The notes: generated from the letters alone by a model not told the origin. A stretch of DNA of 64,000 nucleotides from Lathyrus oleraceus (GCF_024323335.1 NC_066579.1:250349575-250413574); one strand, 5' to 3'. Numbered from the stretch's first letter, positions 44,366-58,140 are shown. Made by a program: numbers and translations.

Positions 44366-44373
44366 GTATATAT
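44366..44373 (-). promoter_or_regulatory. E6 LTR TATA box
   Basis: On the minus strand CCATATATACGCC, about 715 bp into the LTR, followed by an A/C-rich likely transcript start region. Confidence 0.5.
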
Positions 44374-45239
44374 GGCTTCCAATGGGCCTCCACAAAATTA
44401 CAAAGCCAAAGGGAAAGTGGATTGTGTGCTTGGGTGAAAAATGCAATTTTGCATATTATGGAGTTTTTCCTTATTCTCACTTGCATGGTGTTCGTTTGAG
44501 GCACCCCTTGACTTCACATAGGCCCATAATTTAGAATGAGAATAGTCTTTAGTCATGTACTTGCTTGAATTCCAAGTTTCTACACATTTTGCAAATTTCC
44601 ACTTTATGCCACAAATGAGAAATACTTCATGAACATGAATAATTCCAAAGCCAACTTTGTTCTAAATAATATGTATTTGAAATATATGAACCAAGTTTGG
44701 TAAGTGGAAACAAGTCTGATGCATTTAGAAGTCCTTTTGCAAAAGTGGAAAAAAATTGAACACTTAAAAAAAGCCCTAAAAATCCACTTGACTTCAAATG
44801 AAACATAACTCAAACTCTAAAAATGCTATGAAGATGTTCTAGCACTTTTCGGAAAGGGAAAGTTGAGTTCTACAACTTTGATGTTTGAAGAAAAAATCAT
44901 TTGAAGCTTTCTTGATCCCGAAATTTGAGGTTGAAGCATTGGCGGATCATTAGGATCTCCTGATTACATGCCTTGATGCCACATGCATGAAGTATATGCT
45001 ATGAATGAGTATGAGTATGATGCAATGCAATGTAATGCAATGATTATGACTATTAAAATGAATAGGGCAAATTTTGAGGTGTTACAGCTGCCCTTATTCA
45101 ATCATCGGTTAACCCGAGCAGGATGAAAGCGAACAGCTTATCAGACAAACAGGGTAAACTGTGATTGAATACCAAAGACAGACCAAAAATTTGCGCTCTG
45201 AGAACACCACAAAAATGATGAAATACATCGTGCTGTTTA

Positions 45240-45570
45240 TTTTCTTCCGATCCTCCGGCTGAATCTGAATCAGTCTTCTGACTTAATTTGGAGTTTCGAT
45301 CCTCTAGCTGAATCTATACTCAATTTAGTCCTCTGGTTGGATATTAATTTTGATCCTCGGGCCGAATACGATTTTGTCTTCTGGCTAGACATGACTTCGA
45401 TCTTCTGGCTAGATCTACTTCAATCTTCTGGCTAGATCTACTTCGATCTTCTGGCTAGATCTTCTTCGTTTTGATTCTCTGGTTGAATCTATTCTTTTTG
45501 ATTCTCTGGCTGAATCTATTTTCGGTCTTCGGGCTAGACCCGACTTGGATCTTCTGGCTAGATCTGGACT
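45240..45570 (-). repeat. GATC-rich tandem repeat in the E6 3' UTR
   Basis: The same unit family as in E4 (TCTTCTGGCTAGATCTACTT on the plus strand), with different copy number and order. Confidence 0.8.
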
Positions 45571-47154
45571 GTTTTGATGATAAATTCCCACCATCAGGAT
45601 CTCGCATCTGAGGCATGCGCCGGTTGACCCTCTTTCGAAATCTACATCCAATCTTCATGTTAGATATGCAGCTTCGAGAATATTCCACTTTTTGGGCTTC
45701 GTACATATTCTTCAGGCTAGAACTGCGATGACAAGGTGTTTGCTCTGCGGGCTAGAACTACACTCGAGTCTTGTGTCTGATCTTCAGGCTAGAAATATGT
45801 TGTAACGACTCTTCAATTAGACTTTGTTTTTAAATTACGATCCGCGGGATGGATCCCCTTGTAGATTGATTTTCTGTTGAACTGTCAATTTATCCCTCTA
45901 GCTGGCTTGCTGGGGAAATAACGCTTGTAGGCGACTCTCTGGCTGAATCTTCAAATTGAACCTTAGGCTGGCTCATTGGAAAACGATCATCAAGATGAAT
46001 CTTCAAAATGACCCTCATGATGGATCACGCACACTTGATCCTCTGGCTGAATCTCATGACTTTGGTTGTAAGAGAATTCTTCAGTCTGCTTTGAAGAACC
46101 TGTTTATCAGCTTATGTGTATGCTTGATATGCATGCAAATGCAAATGTTATGCATGGTGCAAAGAGAAATCTGCTTGGGGAAGCAAACTCCGGTAGGGAA
46201 TGGATCGCTGTATCAATCCTTGAATGCTCTGTGGGGAATGATCTGTCTGTCGGGACCAATGAGCCACCGAAAATAAATTGGCTTTTTGAAAAGTTGACCT
46301 TGCTGGGGGAGTATTAACCATGAGAACTTTGCTTGACGAGGCTCTGTGAAGAGAGTCTGTGGGGAAAGCACTTCCTGGGGAAATGTCGTAGGAATCGACC
46401 CTTGCTGGGGATATGAACTTGCTAATCGTCCTCAGGCTGGGGATTAAAACAAATCTGTTAAAAATAATCTGCTAGGGAATAAGATGAACACTGGGAACAC
46501 CACCCCCTTGTCTGTTGGGTATGCATCTACTCCGCTGTTGCTGGGGATGCAAGGTGCAACTCTACTGGGGAACATGCTTTGCTGAGGAGAGACTTTGTCA
46601 ACTGCTTGGGGATGAGGATTCATGACTTGGCATCCGGTTCCTGTGACCTGCAATCACACACGTATGTCTCGGGGAATTACTCGGTTTGAATTCACCGTTC
46701 GGGATTAAGCACATTCAAAGCAATTTTAAATGTTTTCCTGTGCAAATCATCTGCAAAAGCCACCATTATATTCAGATGCAATATGTTTTATCAAAAATTC
46801 GGACATTTTTTGCAAACAAACTGATAAATGAAAAATAAGAGGCTCTTTAACTGAATATTCAACTTTTATTGGTTGAAAAATTTGTGCCAGGAATAGGCGA
46901 GTACATCAGGAAGCCGATCCCTGAAAAGAGGCGATCACTATAAATTGAACAAAAGAAACTATCCTAATGGCAACGTGGATACGGGGTCCCACTGAGTTTC
47001 GACTCTGCTATGGCTCGTATGACCTCAAGAAGCTCTGCTCATCTTGCTTTCTGAAGTGGATGATTAGTCGATCTTTAACCTTCGGAGATTTCCAGATTGA
47101 ATGAAACGGTGATATAACACAGATGAACTCAGATCGCAGTCATTCGCTTATTCC

Positions 47155-47366
47155 CTCTTTTGCGTGGACCGCCCTTTCGGGTTTTCAATCCACCGGGATA
47201 CCCTTTTTTTTTGCCTGAGCCGCCCTTTCGGGTTTTCGACTCACCGGGTGTACATTTTTTTATTTTTATATCCCTAATTTTTGCCCGAACCTCTTTATTC
47301 TGTTTTTTTGGTTCGTCGGGATGCCCTTTTTTGCCTGGACTCTTTTTCTTTTGTCCGGCGGGTCAA
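47155..47366 (-). promoter_or_regulatory. Hairpin array directly after pol (E6 copy)
   Basis: On the minus strand: GGAC/GTCC, CGAACC/GGTTCG, TGAG/CTCA and GTGGA/TCCAC stems in series. The last two enclose CCCGAAAGGG, a 3-bp stem with a GNRA tetraloop. Loops differ from E4 while most stems are kept. Confidence 0.55.
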
Positions 47367-50300
47367 TTATGCGAAATATTTTTTAACCGCGTCTGTGTTG
47401 ACAGGGGATGGGAATTCTTCGCCATCCATGATTGTTAGCATCAAGGCTCCGCCAGAGAAAACCCTTTTAACCACGTATGGACCCTCATAGTTCGGTGTCC
47501 ATTTGCCCCTGTGATCTGTGTTGGGAGGAAGAATTCTTTTGAGTACCAATTCACCGACTTGATACTCCCGAGGGCGCACTTTCTGATCAAATGCTCTCTT
47601 CATCCGTCTCTGATATAGTTGGCCATGGCATATAGCTGCTAGTCTCTTTTCCTCAACTAGGCTCAGTTGATTGTATCGAGAACGGACCCATTCTGCTTCG
47701 TCAAGCTTAACATCCATCAGGACCCGCAAAGAAGGAATTTCGACTTCAACCGGAAGAACTGCTTCCATGCCATATACAAGCTGATAAGGTGTTGCCCCGG
47801 TGGATGTTCTAATTGAAGTTCGATACCCATGTAATGCAAACGGTAACATCTCATGCCAGTCCTTGTATGTTACCACCATATTTTGCACAATCTTCTTAGT
47901 ATTCTTGTTAGCTGCCTCAACAACGCCATTCATCTTTGGCCTGTAAGGAGAAGAATTGTGATGCTCGATTTTGAAGTCCCGGCAAAGCTCTGCCATCATT
48001 TTGTTATTGAGATTTGAACCATTATCAGTAATGATCCGCTCGGGAACTCCGTATCTGCAGATGATATCTCTTTTCAGAAATCTGGCTACCACCTGCTTCA
48101 TAACATTCGCATGGGATGCTGCTTCCACCCACTTGGTGAAGTAATCAATAGCGACCAAGATGAATCTATGGCCGTTGGAAGCAGTCGGCTTGATCTTGCC
48201 AATCATATCAATGCCCCACATTGCAAAAGGCCAAGGTGACGACATGACATTCAATGGGCTTGGAGGGATATGCACTTTATCTGCGTAAATCTGGCACTTG
48301 TGACACTTTCGGGCGTATGCGCAACAGTCTGCCTCCATTGTTAACCAATAATACCCCGATCTTAACAACTTCTTAGCCATTGCATGTCCTCCGGCATGGG
48401 TACCGAAAGATCCCTCATGTACTTCTTGCATTAACATGTCCACTTCCTGCTTGTCCACACATCTGAGCAAGACCATGTCGAAATTTTGCTTGTACAGAGT
48501 ATCATCTGAGTTCAGAAAGAAGCTACCGGCTAACCTCCTCAATGTCTTCTTATCATTCGAAGACGCCCCAGCTGGGTACTCTTGACTCTTCAGGAAATGC
48601 TTGATGTCATGATACCACGACTTATCATCAGATACTGCATCGGCAGCAAACACATAGGCGGGTATATCAAGCTGAGATACATCAATTATGGGTACGTAGT
48701 TCCAACACAGCACCTTAATCATCGAAGACAAGGTAGCCAAAGCATCAGCAAATTGGTTTTCTTCACGAGGAATGTAATGCAGCTTCACTGTCCTAAAGAA
48801 AGTCAATAATCTTCTCGTGTAGTCTCTGTAAGGAACCAAATGAGGCTGATGTGTATACCATTTTCCGTTGGTTTGATTGATTACCAAAGCTGAATCCCCG
48901 TATACATCCAGGGTTTTAATCCATAGGTTGATGGCTTCCTCAAGTCCTAGGATACAAGCTTCGTATTCGGCTTCATTGTTGGTGCAGGGATATGTTATTC
49001 TGGCACAAAATGGCATATGAACCCCCTCCGGTGTGATCAACACTGCACCAACTCCGCGACCATTGACGTTGACCGCCCCATCAAACATCATAATCCATTT
49101 GGATTCAGGGTCAGGCCCCTCCTTCGGGAGTGGTTCCTCGCAATCTTTCGATTTGAGAAACATGATGTCCTCATCAGGAAAGTCGAACCTCATAGGTTGG
49201 TAATCATCAATCGGTTGCTCTGCAAGATAGTCTGACAAGACACTTCCTTTGATGGCTTTTTGTGAAGTGTATTGGATGTCATACTTTGTCAGTATCATTT
49301 TCCACCTAGCAACTCTTCCAGTAAGCGCTGGCTTTTCAAAGATATACTTGACTGGATCCATCTTTGATATCAATAGAGTCGTGTGAGTCAACATATATTG
49401 TCTTAGTCGGTGAGGAGCCCATGCCAAAGCGCAACAAGTTTTGTCAAGCAGTGAATATCTTTCTTCACAGTCGGTAAACTTTTTGCTAAGGTAGTATATT
49501 GCATGCTCTTTTCGACCTGACTCGTCATACTGACCGAGCATACAACCCATTGACCCTTCTAACATAGTCAAGTACATGATCAACAATCTTCCCTCTACTG
49601 GAGGCTTTAGAATCGGAGGCTCCTGCAAATACTCTTTTATTCTTTCAAAGGCTTTCTGACAATCATCGTTCCACCTGACCTCTTGCTCTTTTCTTAGCAT
49701 TTTGAACAATGGCTCGCATGTGGCTGTAAGATTAGATATGAACCTTGAAATGTAGTTCAATCTGCCCAGGAAACCACGAACCTCTCTTTCTGTTTTAAGT
49801 GCAGGCATTTCTTGAGTAGCTTTTACCTTTTCAGGATCTACCTCTATTCCTCTTTCACTTACAATGAAACCTAACAGCTTACCAGTTCGCACACCAAAAG
49901 TGCACTTGTTCGGATTCAGCCTTAACTTGAACTTTCTCAGACGTTCAAACAACTTCTGCAGATTGTCAAGATGTTCTTCTTCTGTTCGGGACTTGGCAAT
50001 CATATCATCCACATAGCATTCGATCTCTTTGTAAATCATATCATGAAAAAGTGTTACCATAGCCCGTTGGTACATTGCCCCTGCGTTCTTCAACCCAAAA
50101 GGCATGACCTTGTAACAGAAGGTACCCCACGGTGTGATGAATGTCGTTTTCTCCATGTCTTCCGATTCCATCCTGATCTGATTATAACCGGAGAAACCAT
50201 CCATGAAAGAATATACGGAGAACTGAGTTGTGTTATCAACCAAAACATCGATGTGAGGTAATGGGAAGTCGTCTTTTAGACTAGCTTTATTCAGATCTCT

Positions 50301-50803
50301 GTAATCGACGCACATCCGTACTTTACCATCTTTCTTGGGTACTGGTACGATATTGGCAACCCATGGTGGGTAACTGGCCACAGCGAGAAACCCTGCATCC
50401 CACTGTTTCTGAACTTCTTCTTTGATTTCATTGCCATGTCAGGACGAGTTCGGCGTAACTTCTGCTTCACCGGCGGCATAACTTCATTCAACGGTAACCT
50501 GTGCATAACGATGTCTGTATCCAAACCTGGCATATCTTGATAGGACCAAGCAAAGATATCGACGTACTCACGAAGCATACTGATTAACTGTTCTTTCACC
50601 TCGGCCTGCAGACTGGCCCCGATCTTGATCTCTTTCTTGTCGTCCTCAGTACCAATGTTGATGGTCTGAATCACCTCCTGATAAGGTGTAATAGCTCAGT
50701 CCTCCTGTCTCAACAACCTGACTAACTCTTCAGGCAATTCACAATCCTCCTCAACCCCTTCTCCGGCTTGATAGATAGGATTGTCGAAGTCATACTTGGC
50801 CAT
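47367..50803 (-). pseudogene. E6 RT, RNase H, second RNase H and integrase, nearly intact
   Basis: From the ATG at 50803 (MAKYDFDNPIYQ) the frame is broken by a TGA at 50698-50696 (CGA in E4) and a 1-bp deletion near 50430, then stays open for 1004 codons to 47367. Motifs in order: MCVDYRDLNKASLKDD, FMDGFSGYNQIRM, YVDDMI (about 50025-50008), first RNase H (GCMLGQYDESG), second RNase H (MMFDGAVNVNGRGVGAVL, NNEAEYEACILGLEEA), integrase HHCC (HEGSFGTHAGGHA, CHKCQ) and DDE (WGIDMIGKIKP, ITDNGSNLNN, NGVVEAANKN). The catalytic residues named are present. It exceeds 90% protein identity with E4 by eye. Confidence 0.93.
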
Positions 50804-51141
50804 AGTAGTGTCGTTAGCAGTGAGATCCGGGTGATCATCTCTGCATGATGGAGGATCATGCTTTACTTTAGAACGAGATTTTTTTTATTGGAAAGAAAAA
50901 CGAAAAAGAAACATTGCCATTTTTTTATTGTTTTTTCTGTAAAAGTAAAAAAAATAACTGAAAGAAAGAGAACACAAAATTGTTTGCAAAAGCTGTCCTT
51001 TATTGATGATGAAAATAATTGCGAAATGCAACTAAATGGATGGCCCTATAGATGAGTCATTACACCTTGGGCAAAGTGTAAGACTTTATTATGCATGTAA
51101 TAAAAGGAAAACAATAAAAATTACTCTTTCAGTAGAGTAAC
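50804..51141 (-). other. E6 intron-like gap between protease and RT
   Basis: Closely matches the E4 gap, including the TTTTACTTTTACAG acceptor-like sequence (about 50950-50937). T-rich on the minus strand and non-coding. Confidence 0.6.
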
Positions 51142-54100
51142 TCAGACGACTTTTTCAGACGACCAATTGTTGAGCTTTTCTCCCGGGACACACAGGCGAA
51201 TCCAGCTATCTAAGTCACAGTCGCTGTCAGCCTTGTCTTCATCTGCAGCATTGATGATGTGGGGAGAAACCAAACCCCCGCTGGAGAAAGTACCGGCTTC
51301 AATCTTCTGAGACCCCGGAGTATACCCCAATCCAAACTTGTCTTCTTTGATGACTGGCTCCACAAATTTGCCCCAGCCTTGGGCATTACAAGCTTTAACC
51401 ACTTCAACAACTTGCTTGTATGAAGAGATAGAAGTCCCGACCTTCTCAGGCTTAGGTGAAAAGACAGCTTTGGGCGTGACCTCACTGATGTTTATGGCTT
51501 CAAAGCCCTGACATAGCATCTCATGCATCTCGCCATCCATCTCCACATACTTAAATGTAGACAGGTGGCTAACAAAAATATCCTCTTCACCACAGACAGT
51601 GACGACCTGACCTTCTAGTTCATATTTGAGCTTCTGGTGGAGAGTAGAAGTAACAGCACCGGCAACATGAATCCATGGCCGACCTAGCAGACAACTATAG
51701 GCAGGCTGGATATCCATCACATAAAAGGTTCTCTTGAACACCTGCGGTCCAATCTTAACTGGAAACTCAACTTCGCCAAAGACAGATCTCTTAGAGCCAT
51801 CAAAAGCCCTCACAACTAAATTACTCGGCCTCCGGATGATGCCATCGCAATCCAACTTCATTAAGGCTTTCTTTGGAAGAACATTCAGAGAAGAGCCTGT
51901 ATCAACCAAAACATTGGAAAGCACCGCCCCTTTGCATTCCATTGTGATATGCAAAGCTTTGTTGTGATTCCTGCCCTCAGATGTCAGGTCATAGTCGGTG
52001 AAACCTAGCCCATGGCTAGCGTTTACATTTGAAACTACCGACTCCAGCTGGTTAACAGTTATCTCTGGTGGAACATAGGCCATATTCAGTACTTTCAACA
52101 AGGCTGCTCTGTGTGCCTTAGAGCACATCAATAATGAGAGAATGTAGATCTTTGAGGGTGTCTGATTTAGCTGGTCGACTACCTTGTAGTCACTTTTCTT
52201 GATAATCCTCATAAACTCATCCACTTCCTTCTCTAATGCGGTCTTAGGAGGAGCTTCCTCAGTAGTAACCTCTTCGATGGCTACCTGTTTTCCTTTAGCC
52301 TTGGCAGCTGCCTCAGCTTCAGTATTCGTGCGCAATATTGATGGTGCAAATAGGCGTCCACTGCGAGTGAAGCCACCAACCCCTCCAACATTTTCTACAA
52401 CGGAGCTACCAATGTCAATGTCTTCCCTATTAACTTTCTGCCCCTGGCAGTAGATATCAGCCCCATAGTGCCACGGGATAGCACTGTATTTCTCATACGG
52501 AACAGGTCCTGGTACCGTGATGGTGACCGGACTAACCAAAGTCGGTTGAGGGTTGTCAAAGTAAATTGTAACTGGTGATGGACTTTTGATGTTCACCGTT
52601 GCTGGTTCTGTACTTTCTGGGAAATATATTGTTGTCGGAGCGGGTCTCTCGGGAACATATATTTCTTCAGGAGTGAAATAAATTGTCATTGTTGACACAT
52701 CATTCTTCACTGGACTGGTCTGATCGAACTAAAGACAACCTTCATCTATCAGTTGCTGAATACCCCTTCTCAAACTGTCACATCCGTTCTCGGTAGCTTG
52801 ACAATTTCTGCACTCTTCCCACAGCCGGGAATATTTGTCCTTTCAGAAATCGATCTTTAACCGCTGATAGCGAAGTCTTCACTTTAGTCACATCAGAAAC
52901 CAAATTCAAAGTTTCCCCACTATCAACAACATTAACCCTCTGCCCACCGTGAGCTGGCATCGGGTTTTGGATAACATTAGGCACCAGAGAAAAATTGATA
53001 GCCTTGGCATCTCTCAAATCTTGTACCTTTAGCTGGAAAGCCTTGCAATTATCTGTAGTATGGCCAGGTGCGTTGGAGTGAAAAGCACATCTGGCGTTGA
53101 CATCATAACCTCTAGGCAAATTATTGGGATTGATTGGTGGAGCCAAAGTTCTTAACGTAACCAGATGCAAGTCAATCAGCCTGGGAAGTAATACAAAATA
53201 AGGCATTGGAATTGGCTCAATGACCCGGTCTGTCTGCCTTAGACGTTGTTGATAGTGTCTCTGCTGACCCAGATTACCTTCTTGTTGTTGATTGTTGTAC
53301 CGGGGTTGCTGTTGTGGATGATATTGCGGTTGTTGTTGTTGTTGAGGAGCAGGTGTTGGAATAGTGACTGCAGCCACTTGATCTTGATAATAATTAGGGC
53401 GTCCTCTGCCCCTGCCTCTGCCGACATACACAACGCTTGTCTCGCCTTCTCTTCTTCTCTGACCGTTACCAGCAAACGATTTCTTGGGACCTGATGAGCT
53501 GGAAGCACTATTGTCTTGAATTCGGCCCATCTTCAACAGACTCTCGATTCTTTCTCCAGTAATTACTATCTCTGCAAAGCTGATTGACGGGCAAGCAGCC
53601 AATCTCTCAATATAATTGCCTTGAAGAGTGTTCATGAACATGTTCGCCATCTCCCTTTCAGACATAAGGGGGTTGGACGGACGCAGCAATCTGTCTCCAA
53701 CGCTGAGCATACTCTCTAAAGGTCTCCTTGGCAGTCTGAGACATCACTTGCAATAAGGTCCGATTTGGAGCCATGTCCAAGTTGTATTGATATTGCTTGA
53801 CAAAAGCCTCTGCCAAGTCTTTCCAGCTCTTGATGGTAGTACGAGACAAATGAGAATACCATTCACGAGAAGCTCCAGTTAGACTGTCTTTAAAATAGTA
53901 CATCCACAACTTTTCATCTTCAGTGTGAGCTCCCAACCTTCCCAGATAAGATTGGAGATGAGTGTGTGGGCAAAAAGTCCCATTGTATTTCTCAAAAGTA
54001 GGGGGTTTGAACTTGTGAGGAATCCTCACCCCCTGAACCAGACCAAGATTTGTGACATCAAAACCTAAGGAATTTTGAGACTCCAAAGATTTGAGCGTCT

Positions 54101-54572
54101 CAGCAAGCTCATCCATACGGCGAGTGGTCTCGTGGGCTTCGTCGTGCAAAGAGAATTGATCATACTGATAATATTCAGTAATGGGGCGCCCATTAATCCA
54201 AATTCCTTGATTCACATTGTACCTTCCACCGATACCATTTCCAACATTCCCCGTGTTGCCAACATTACCCGGGTTTCCATCAGCATTTGCGTTACCCGCG
54301 TTACCAGTGTTCCCAGGGTTATCAGCGTTCCCAGGGTTTCCATCAGCATTTGGTATCTCTACCTCTAGATCGGGCCTCGGTTGCTCAACCAATTCCCTCA
54401 GCTTTTCCTGGCCTTCTGCCATACCAATCATCAATGTCATGAACTGATCCATCCTTTCACGCATATCAGCTAGCTCTTTCTGTACCTGGTCCATTGCTAG
54501 TTGCGGACGATTTTCCTTTGTAGGGTACCTGTGGACTCGCTTGGGACCAATAATGCCTGAAACAGGGAACAA
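51142..54572 (-). pseudogene. gag: E6 gag-protease, two frameshifts and a stop
   Basis: Gag most likely starts at MDQVQKELADM (54494); the open frame reaches 54572. Domains are as in E4: coiled-coil start, Asn/Gly/Pro repeat, capsid (FREYAQRWRQIAASVQPP), Gln-rich linker (QQQQQPQYHPQQQPRYNNQQ), finger-like CAFHSNAPGHTTDNC, and protease with an intact VDTGSSLNVLP active site near 51911-51880. A 1-bp insertion near 53671, a frameshift near 52822 and a stop at 52731-52729 break it. The Gln-rich stretch is open here, so the two E4 stops in that stretch are E4-specific. Confidence 0.9.
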
Positions 54573-54896
54573 ACATTAGACACTGCGGTGACATCTGCAA
54601 AACAAACAAGGGTTAATATGCATGGTATTCAATGCGCTGCTTATTCAATTTTAAGGCACCCCCTTCTCAATTCCGGTTTGACCTTCCAGAACAACATGTA
54701 CAACTGCAATCGAACGTGCAAATAACAATACCGAGGAGAGGTGATAAGAAGCCTTGGTCACAGACGAAATAATCAAAGAGAATGAAACATCTGAAAGGTG
54801 TCATAGTCAAAATACAAATTGTTCTGAGAGCGACAAACACAAAGAATTGAGAACCCATCAACAAGCCTGATGGTGAACTCTACAAAACAAAAGGAA

Positions 54897-56657
54897 TCAA
54901 ACATCTAGCCCAAACGAGTCTTCTCGAACTTCCTTAAGAAGCGCCTCTGTAACCGGGTCATTTGGGTGCTCTGTAAGGCCTCGAATCAACAAATTCCTCG
55001 TCTTGACCGCTTCTTCCAATTTCTTGTACTTGTCTTGTTCTTTTGTTCTCTTGACCCCTGCTCGAATCTTTAGTTCGGCGATCTCTTGTTCAGCTAATCG
55101 AAGTGCTTCATGCTGCTCTTTCTCCTTACTCTTCAATTGCTCATTTTCTGGTCTGATTTCTATCTCAACCTGTCTTCGGCGATCAAGCAATTCTTCCCAC
55201 CTTTGCTGGCGCTCAATAAGCCTATATTCAGTTCTTCCTAACTGCTCCTTAGCAGCCCTGCAGGCTTTCTTCAGTATATCCTCACCTGAACAGACTTTAC
55301 GGATATAATCAGCATCTTCAGCAATCCTCTTATTTCTTTGTTTTTGAAGCTCATTCAATCTCTGAACTTCTATCTCAGCTTCTTTCTTAGCGCACAAAGT
55401 CTTCCTGAGGCCTTCACTCAGCTTCGCATTCAACTTATCGGCTTTTCCCTTTTCTTGCTTCAAACTGTTGTACTCAACCATGCTGACTGAATATACAGAC
55501 TCAACAATAACCGGATCAGATGGTTCTCCCATAGAGAAAGGTAGAAGAGTAATCCGAGCTCTTTCTCGCAACTAACTATCATACTGGGAAGAAGAGATAT
55601 TGTTACATTTTCCATAGACAATAGCACCTGTAGTAGGAATATTCCTCCAAGCTCCAGCAGCTTGCTTAACCAGTTCTAGATTATCTTGCACAGAGAAGTA
55701 GAAAGATTCCACCAGATCTTAATCCTTAGGAGCGTGAGTCAAAGCATACCCTAATTGTCTTCTCAAAAGAATCGGGTTATAGTTGATACAACCCTTCATA
55801 CCCAACAATGGTACATTAGGGTATTTCCCACAGCTAACCACAAAATCGCCACCTTTGGTATTCTGATTACACCATCTGAAGTCTTTAGCAGTCAAGACAA
55901 CCAACCTTCTAGCCCAATTCCTAGCTTGATGCGGATTCAGAAAAGCATCGTCATTTGGCAAGTGCCTCATAAGCCACTTATGGAACAATGGAGCGCAACA
56001 TCTGACCAATCTCCCTCGTCTCTTCTCATTCTTATTGTGCACCGAAAAATAGAAATCACCAAGAAGGGTGGGAACCGGGTTCTTTAGCAGAAAGATGTGA
56101 ATAACACTCATACTCACGAACTTCAGTTCATCGGCGAATAGCATAATACCATAGACACTCAATGCTAGCAGAGCACACACAGCCTTCCAATTGCCTTGAG
56201 CAGCACACTCTTCGGCTTTGGTTACCAAAAAATCCAGATGGAAACCAGACAGACCTCCCTTAGAAGAGAGATTTTTCTTTATAACAAACACTTCCAGATG
56301 AAGAGCCTTAGCAATATCCTTATGCTCTGGTGGAGGTATATCAGAGTTGAAAGGGACACAATGATGTAGAGGAACACCCAAGATCATAGCATACTCTTCC
56401 AATAAAGGAGCCAACTGGAAATCCTGAAAAGTGAAGCAACGCAATTAAGGATCTTAAAACTGCAAGCAAGTATGTCTCAGACTCCTATGAGAAGCATCCA
56501 AGTCTTCAACCATAGGCAAGATGTTGCCATAAGTATCCCGGAATAGACCCACATGGTCAGGAGTAATCAAAGCTTTTATCTGACGCAATGGGCTGATCTT
56601 GGTATCGAAGAAATGATAGGTCACATTACTCTTCCTGGGAGCCTCCATAATAAGCAC
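54897..56657 (-). pseudogene. E6 Ogre ORF1, four nonsense codons
   Basis: One minus-strand frame of about 587 codons with stops at 56454-56456, 56445-56447, 55719-55721 and 55572-55574. The N-terminal two thirds are globular (FTFQDFQLAPLLEEYAMILG, LLALSVYGIMLFADELKFV, RRLVVLTAKDFRWCN), which I recognise as the plant DUF7745 / Ogre ORF1 family from memory. The C-terminal ~200 residues are a strong coiled coil (KEAEIEVQRLNELQKQRNKR, RPENEQLKSKEKEQHEALRL). Ogre ORF1 has no established function. It lies upstream of gag in the same direction, separated by 324 bp. Confidence 0.82.
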
Positions 56658-57442
56658 AGGTCAACCAAACCAAACCAAGAAAGGGAATACCCTGCAAATG
56701 AACAAGCAGGAGATGTTAGATGCAAATATGCAGATGATGTTATGCAATGCAAAGGACATGTGATCAGTGTCGGCCATATATACTAAACCACTGGCTGTTC
56801 TCTGTGAAGAAGTCCTTAAAGGTCGGCAGTCCGGATATGCAGGTTTAAAGGTTCAGATCCACAAAGAAAACCAGTACCAGAAATTATGATCCAGAACAAA
56901 AATAGAACCATGATGATCAGGTATCAGGTATCAGATATCAGGGTATGATGAGGTCAAGGGTTCCTGCACACTTGTAAACAACCCACTCAGCTCACATGTA
57001 GAGGCTAAAGGGTAGAGATTCATTGACATCACGGACTCTCAGGTCGAATAGTAATAATACGTCCACCGTTTCCGGTTTGGCATTATCACTATAAGAGGAG
57101 GTCTCAGAGAATCGTCTCAAAAGCAAATCGACATAAGTCCCCAGCTTCGAACACTGAGGTCGAGAAACAATAGTACATTCAGCCCGAAGGATACAATACT
57201 ATCGTCAAACGAGGAGTGTCTCAGCCAAGTTCCCATGAAAGTAAGGTAAAGGTCATCCTAAAGGTCATCCAAACTTAGCGGTTCTCCCAGATAGCTCTAG
57301 CACTGCAGGAGATCCACAACATAGAATTCTCTAGAAAGATCCACATCTGGATTGTGTTTTCATATTCCAACATCGAACCGAGACAAAACGTGAGGGTATA
57401 TGAAACCACGCTAATCCTAAGTGCACTCAGGCTTGTGTATTG
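56658..57442 (-). other. E6 leader upstream of ORF1 (truncated by E7)
   Basis: Non-coding. No Arg-type primer site is visible before the E7 LTR, so E7 inserted within the leader. TATTG (57438-57442) is the candidate E7 target duplication. Confidence 0.7.
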
Positions 57443-58140
57443 TGTAACACCCTTCTAAAGTACCCCAATAATTTAATTAAAATAATAAACATATAACAAT
57501 TCAGAGTAATTATGCACTTCAAGGGTGTCACACAGAATATTCACACCATTCAACAATGTAAAGGTCATGCTCTTTTATTAATTTAAAACTTAAACAATTG
57601 CATAAAACACAGCGAATATAATTTCATCACTCATGTAAAACATTACATGGAAAATGGTTCTCAACCAACAATAAAACATTCAAAACAAGTTAAGACAACC
57701 CATCCCGATGTTACATCTATCAGAGCACGACCCACTACGGAGACTACACTAGACTCCGATAATTAGCTTCTACTCAACTCATTTCTTGTTACCTGAAAAA
57801 TAATTGTAAGGGTGAGTTCCTCAATCAATATAATGAGTATTATAAAATATCATGTTATGTTAAGTGATTCAACACACTTCATCACTCTAATCAAAACACA
57901 CATTCAGGAATAGCATATTAATTCAACATCACACCCAATATCAACACAACAATACCAACACAAATACATGTGTAATATTGGAATACATCCATTCATATTA
58001 CACGCCATACATATAATATGCAATGAGACTCCATGCATGCGGTACCGACTATTTTGTGAACATATAGTTCAACCTCACCGTCCAATCCCGGCACGGCTAC
58101 CAAGCTCACTAGTCCCACTCATTTGAGACATAGTGACTCA

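Larger units (their letters stand above)
41284..45086 (-). repeat. E6 3' LTR (3803 bp)
   Basis: On the minus strand it starts TGTAACACCTCAAAATTTGC at 45086 and ends GGGAGCGACA at 41284. It shares with the E4 LTR only the first ~22 bases and short islands (e.g. GGGTGCTAATACCTTCCC at 41475-41458). It has a TATATA promoter candidate near 44366-44373 and a 38-bp direct repeat (42968-43005, 43030-43067). There are no genes in it; the frames at 41239-44813 look like chance. ATAGG (41279-41283) is the candidate target duplication. Confidence 0.83.
45087..47366 (-). other. E6 3' untranslated region
   Basis: This parallels the E4 3' UTR over its whole length: a hairpin array next to pol, a CCCCAGCAG-rich part, a GATC-rich repeat, and the weak purine tract TGAATAAGGGCAGC at 45087-45100. 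No gene. Confidence 0.8.
41284..57442 (-). mobile_element. E6: Ogre-type (Tat) retrotransposon with ORF1, 5' part interrupted by E7
   Basis: Read on the minus strand: leader, ORF1 (56657-54897), gag-protease (54572-51142), intron-like gap, RT to second RNase H to integrase (50803-47367), hairpin array, repeat-rich 3' UTR and 3' LTR (45086-41284). The primer site and 5' LTR are not seen because E7 has inserted in the leader at 57443. Most of pol is open in a single run of 1004 codons. Confidence 0.9.
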
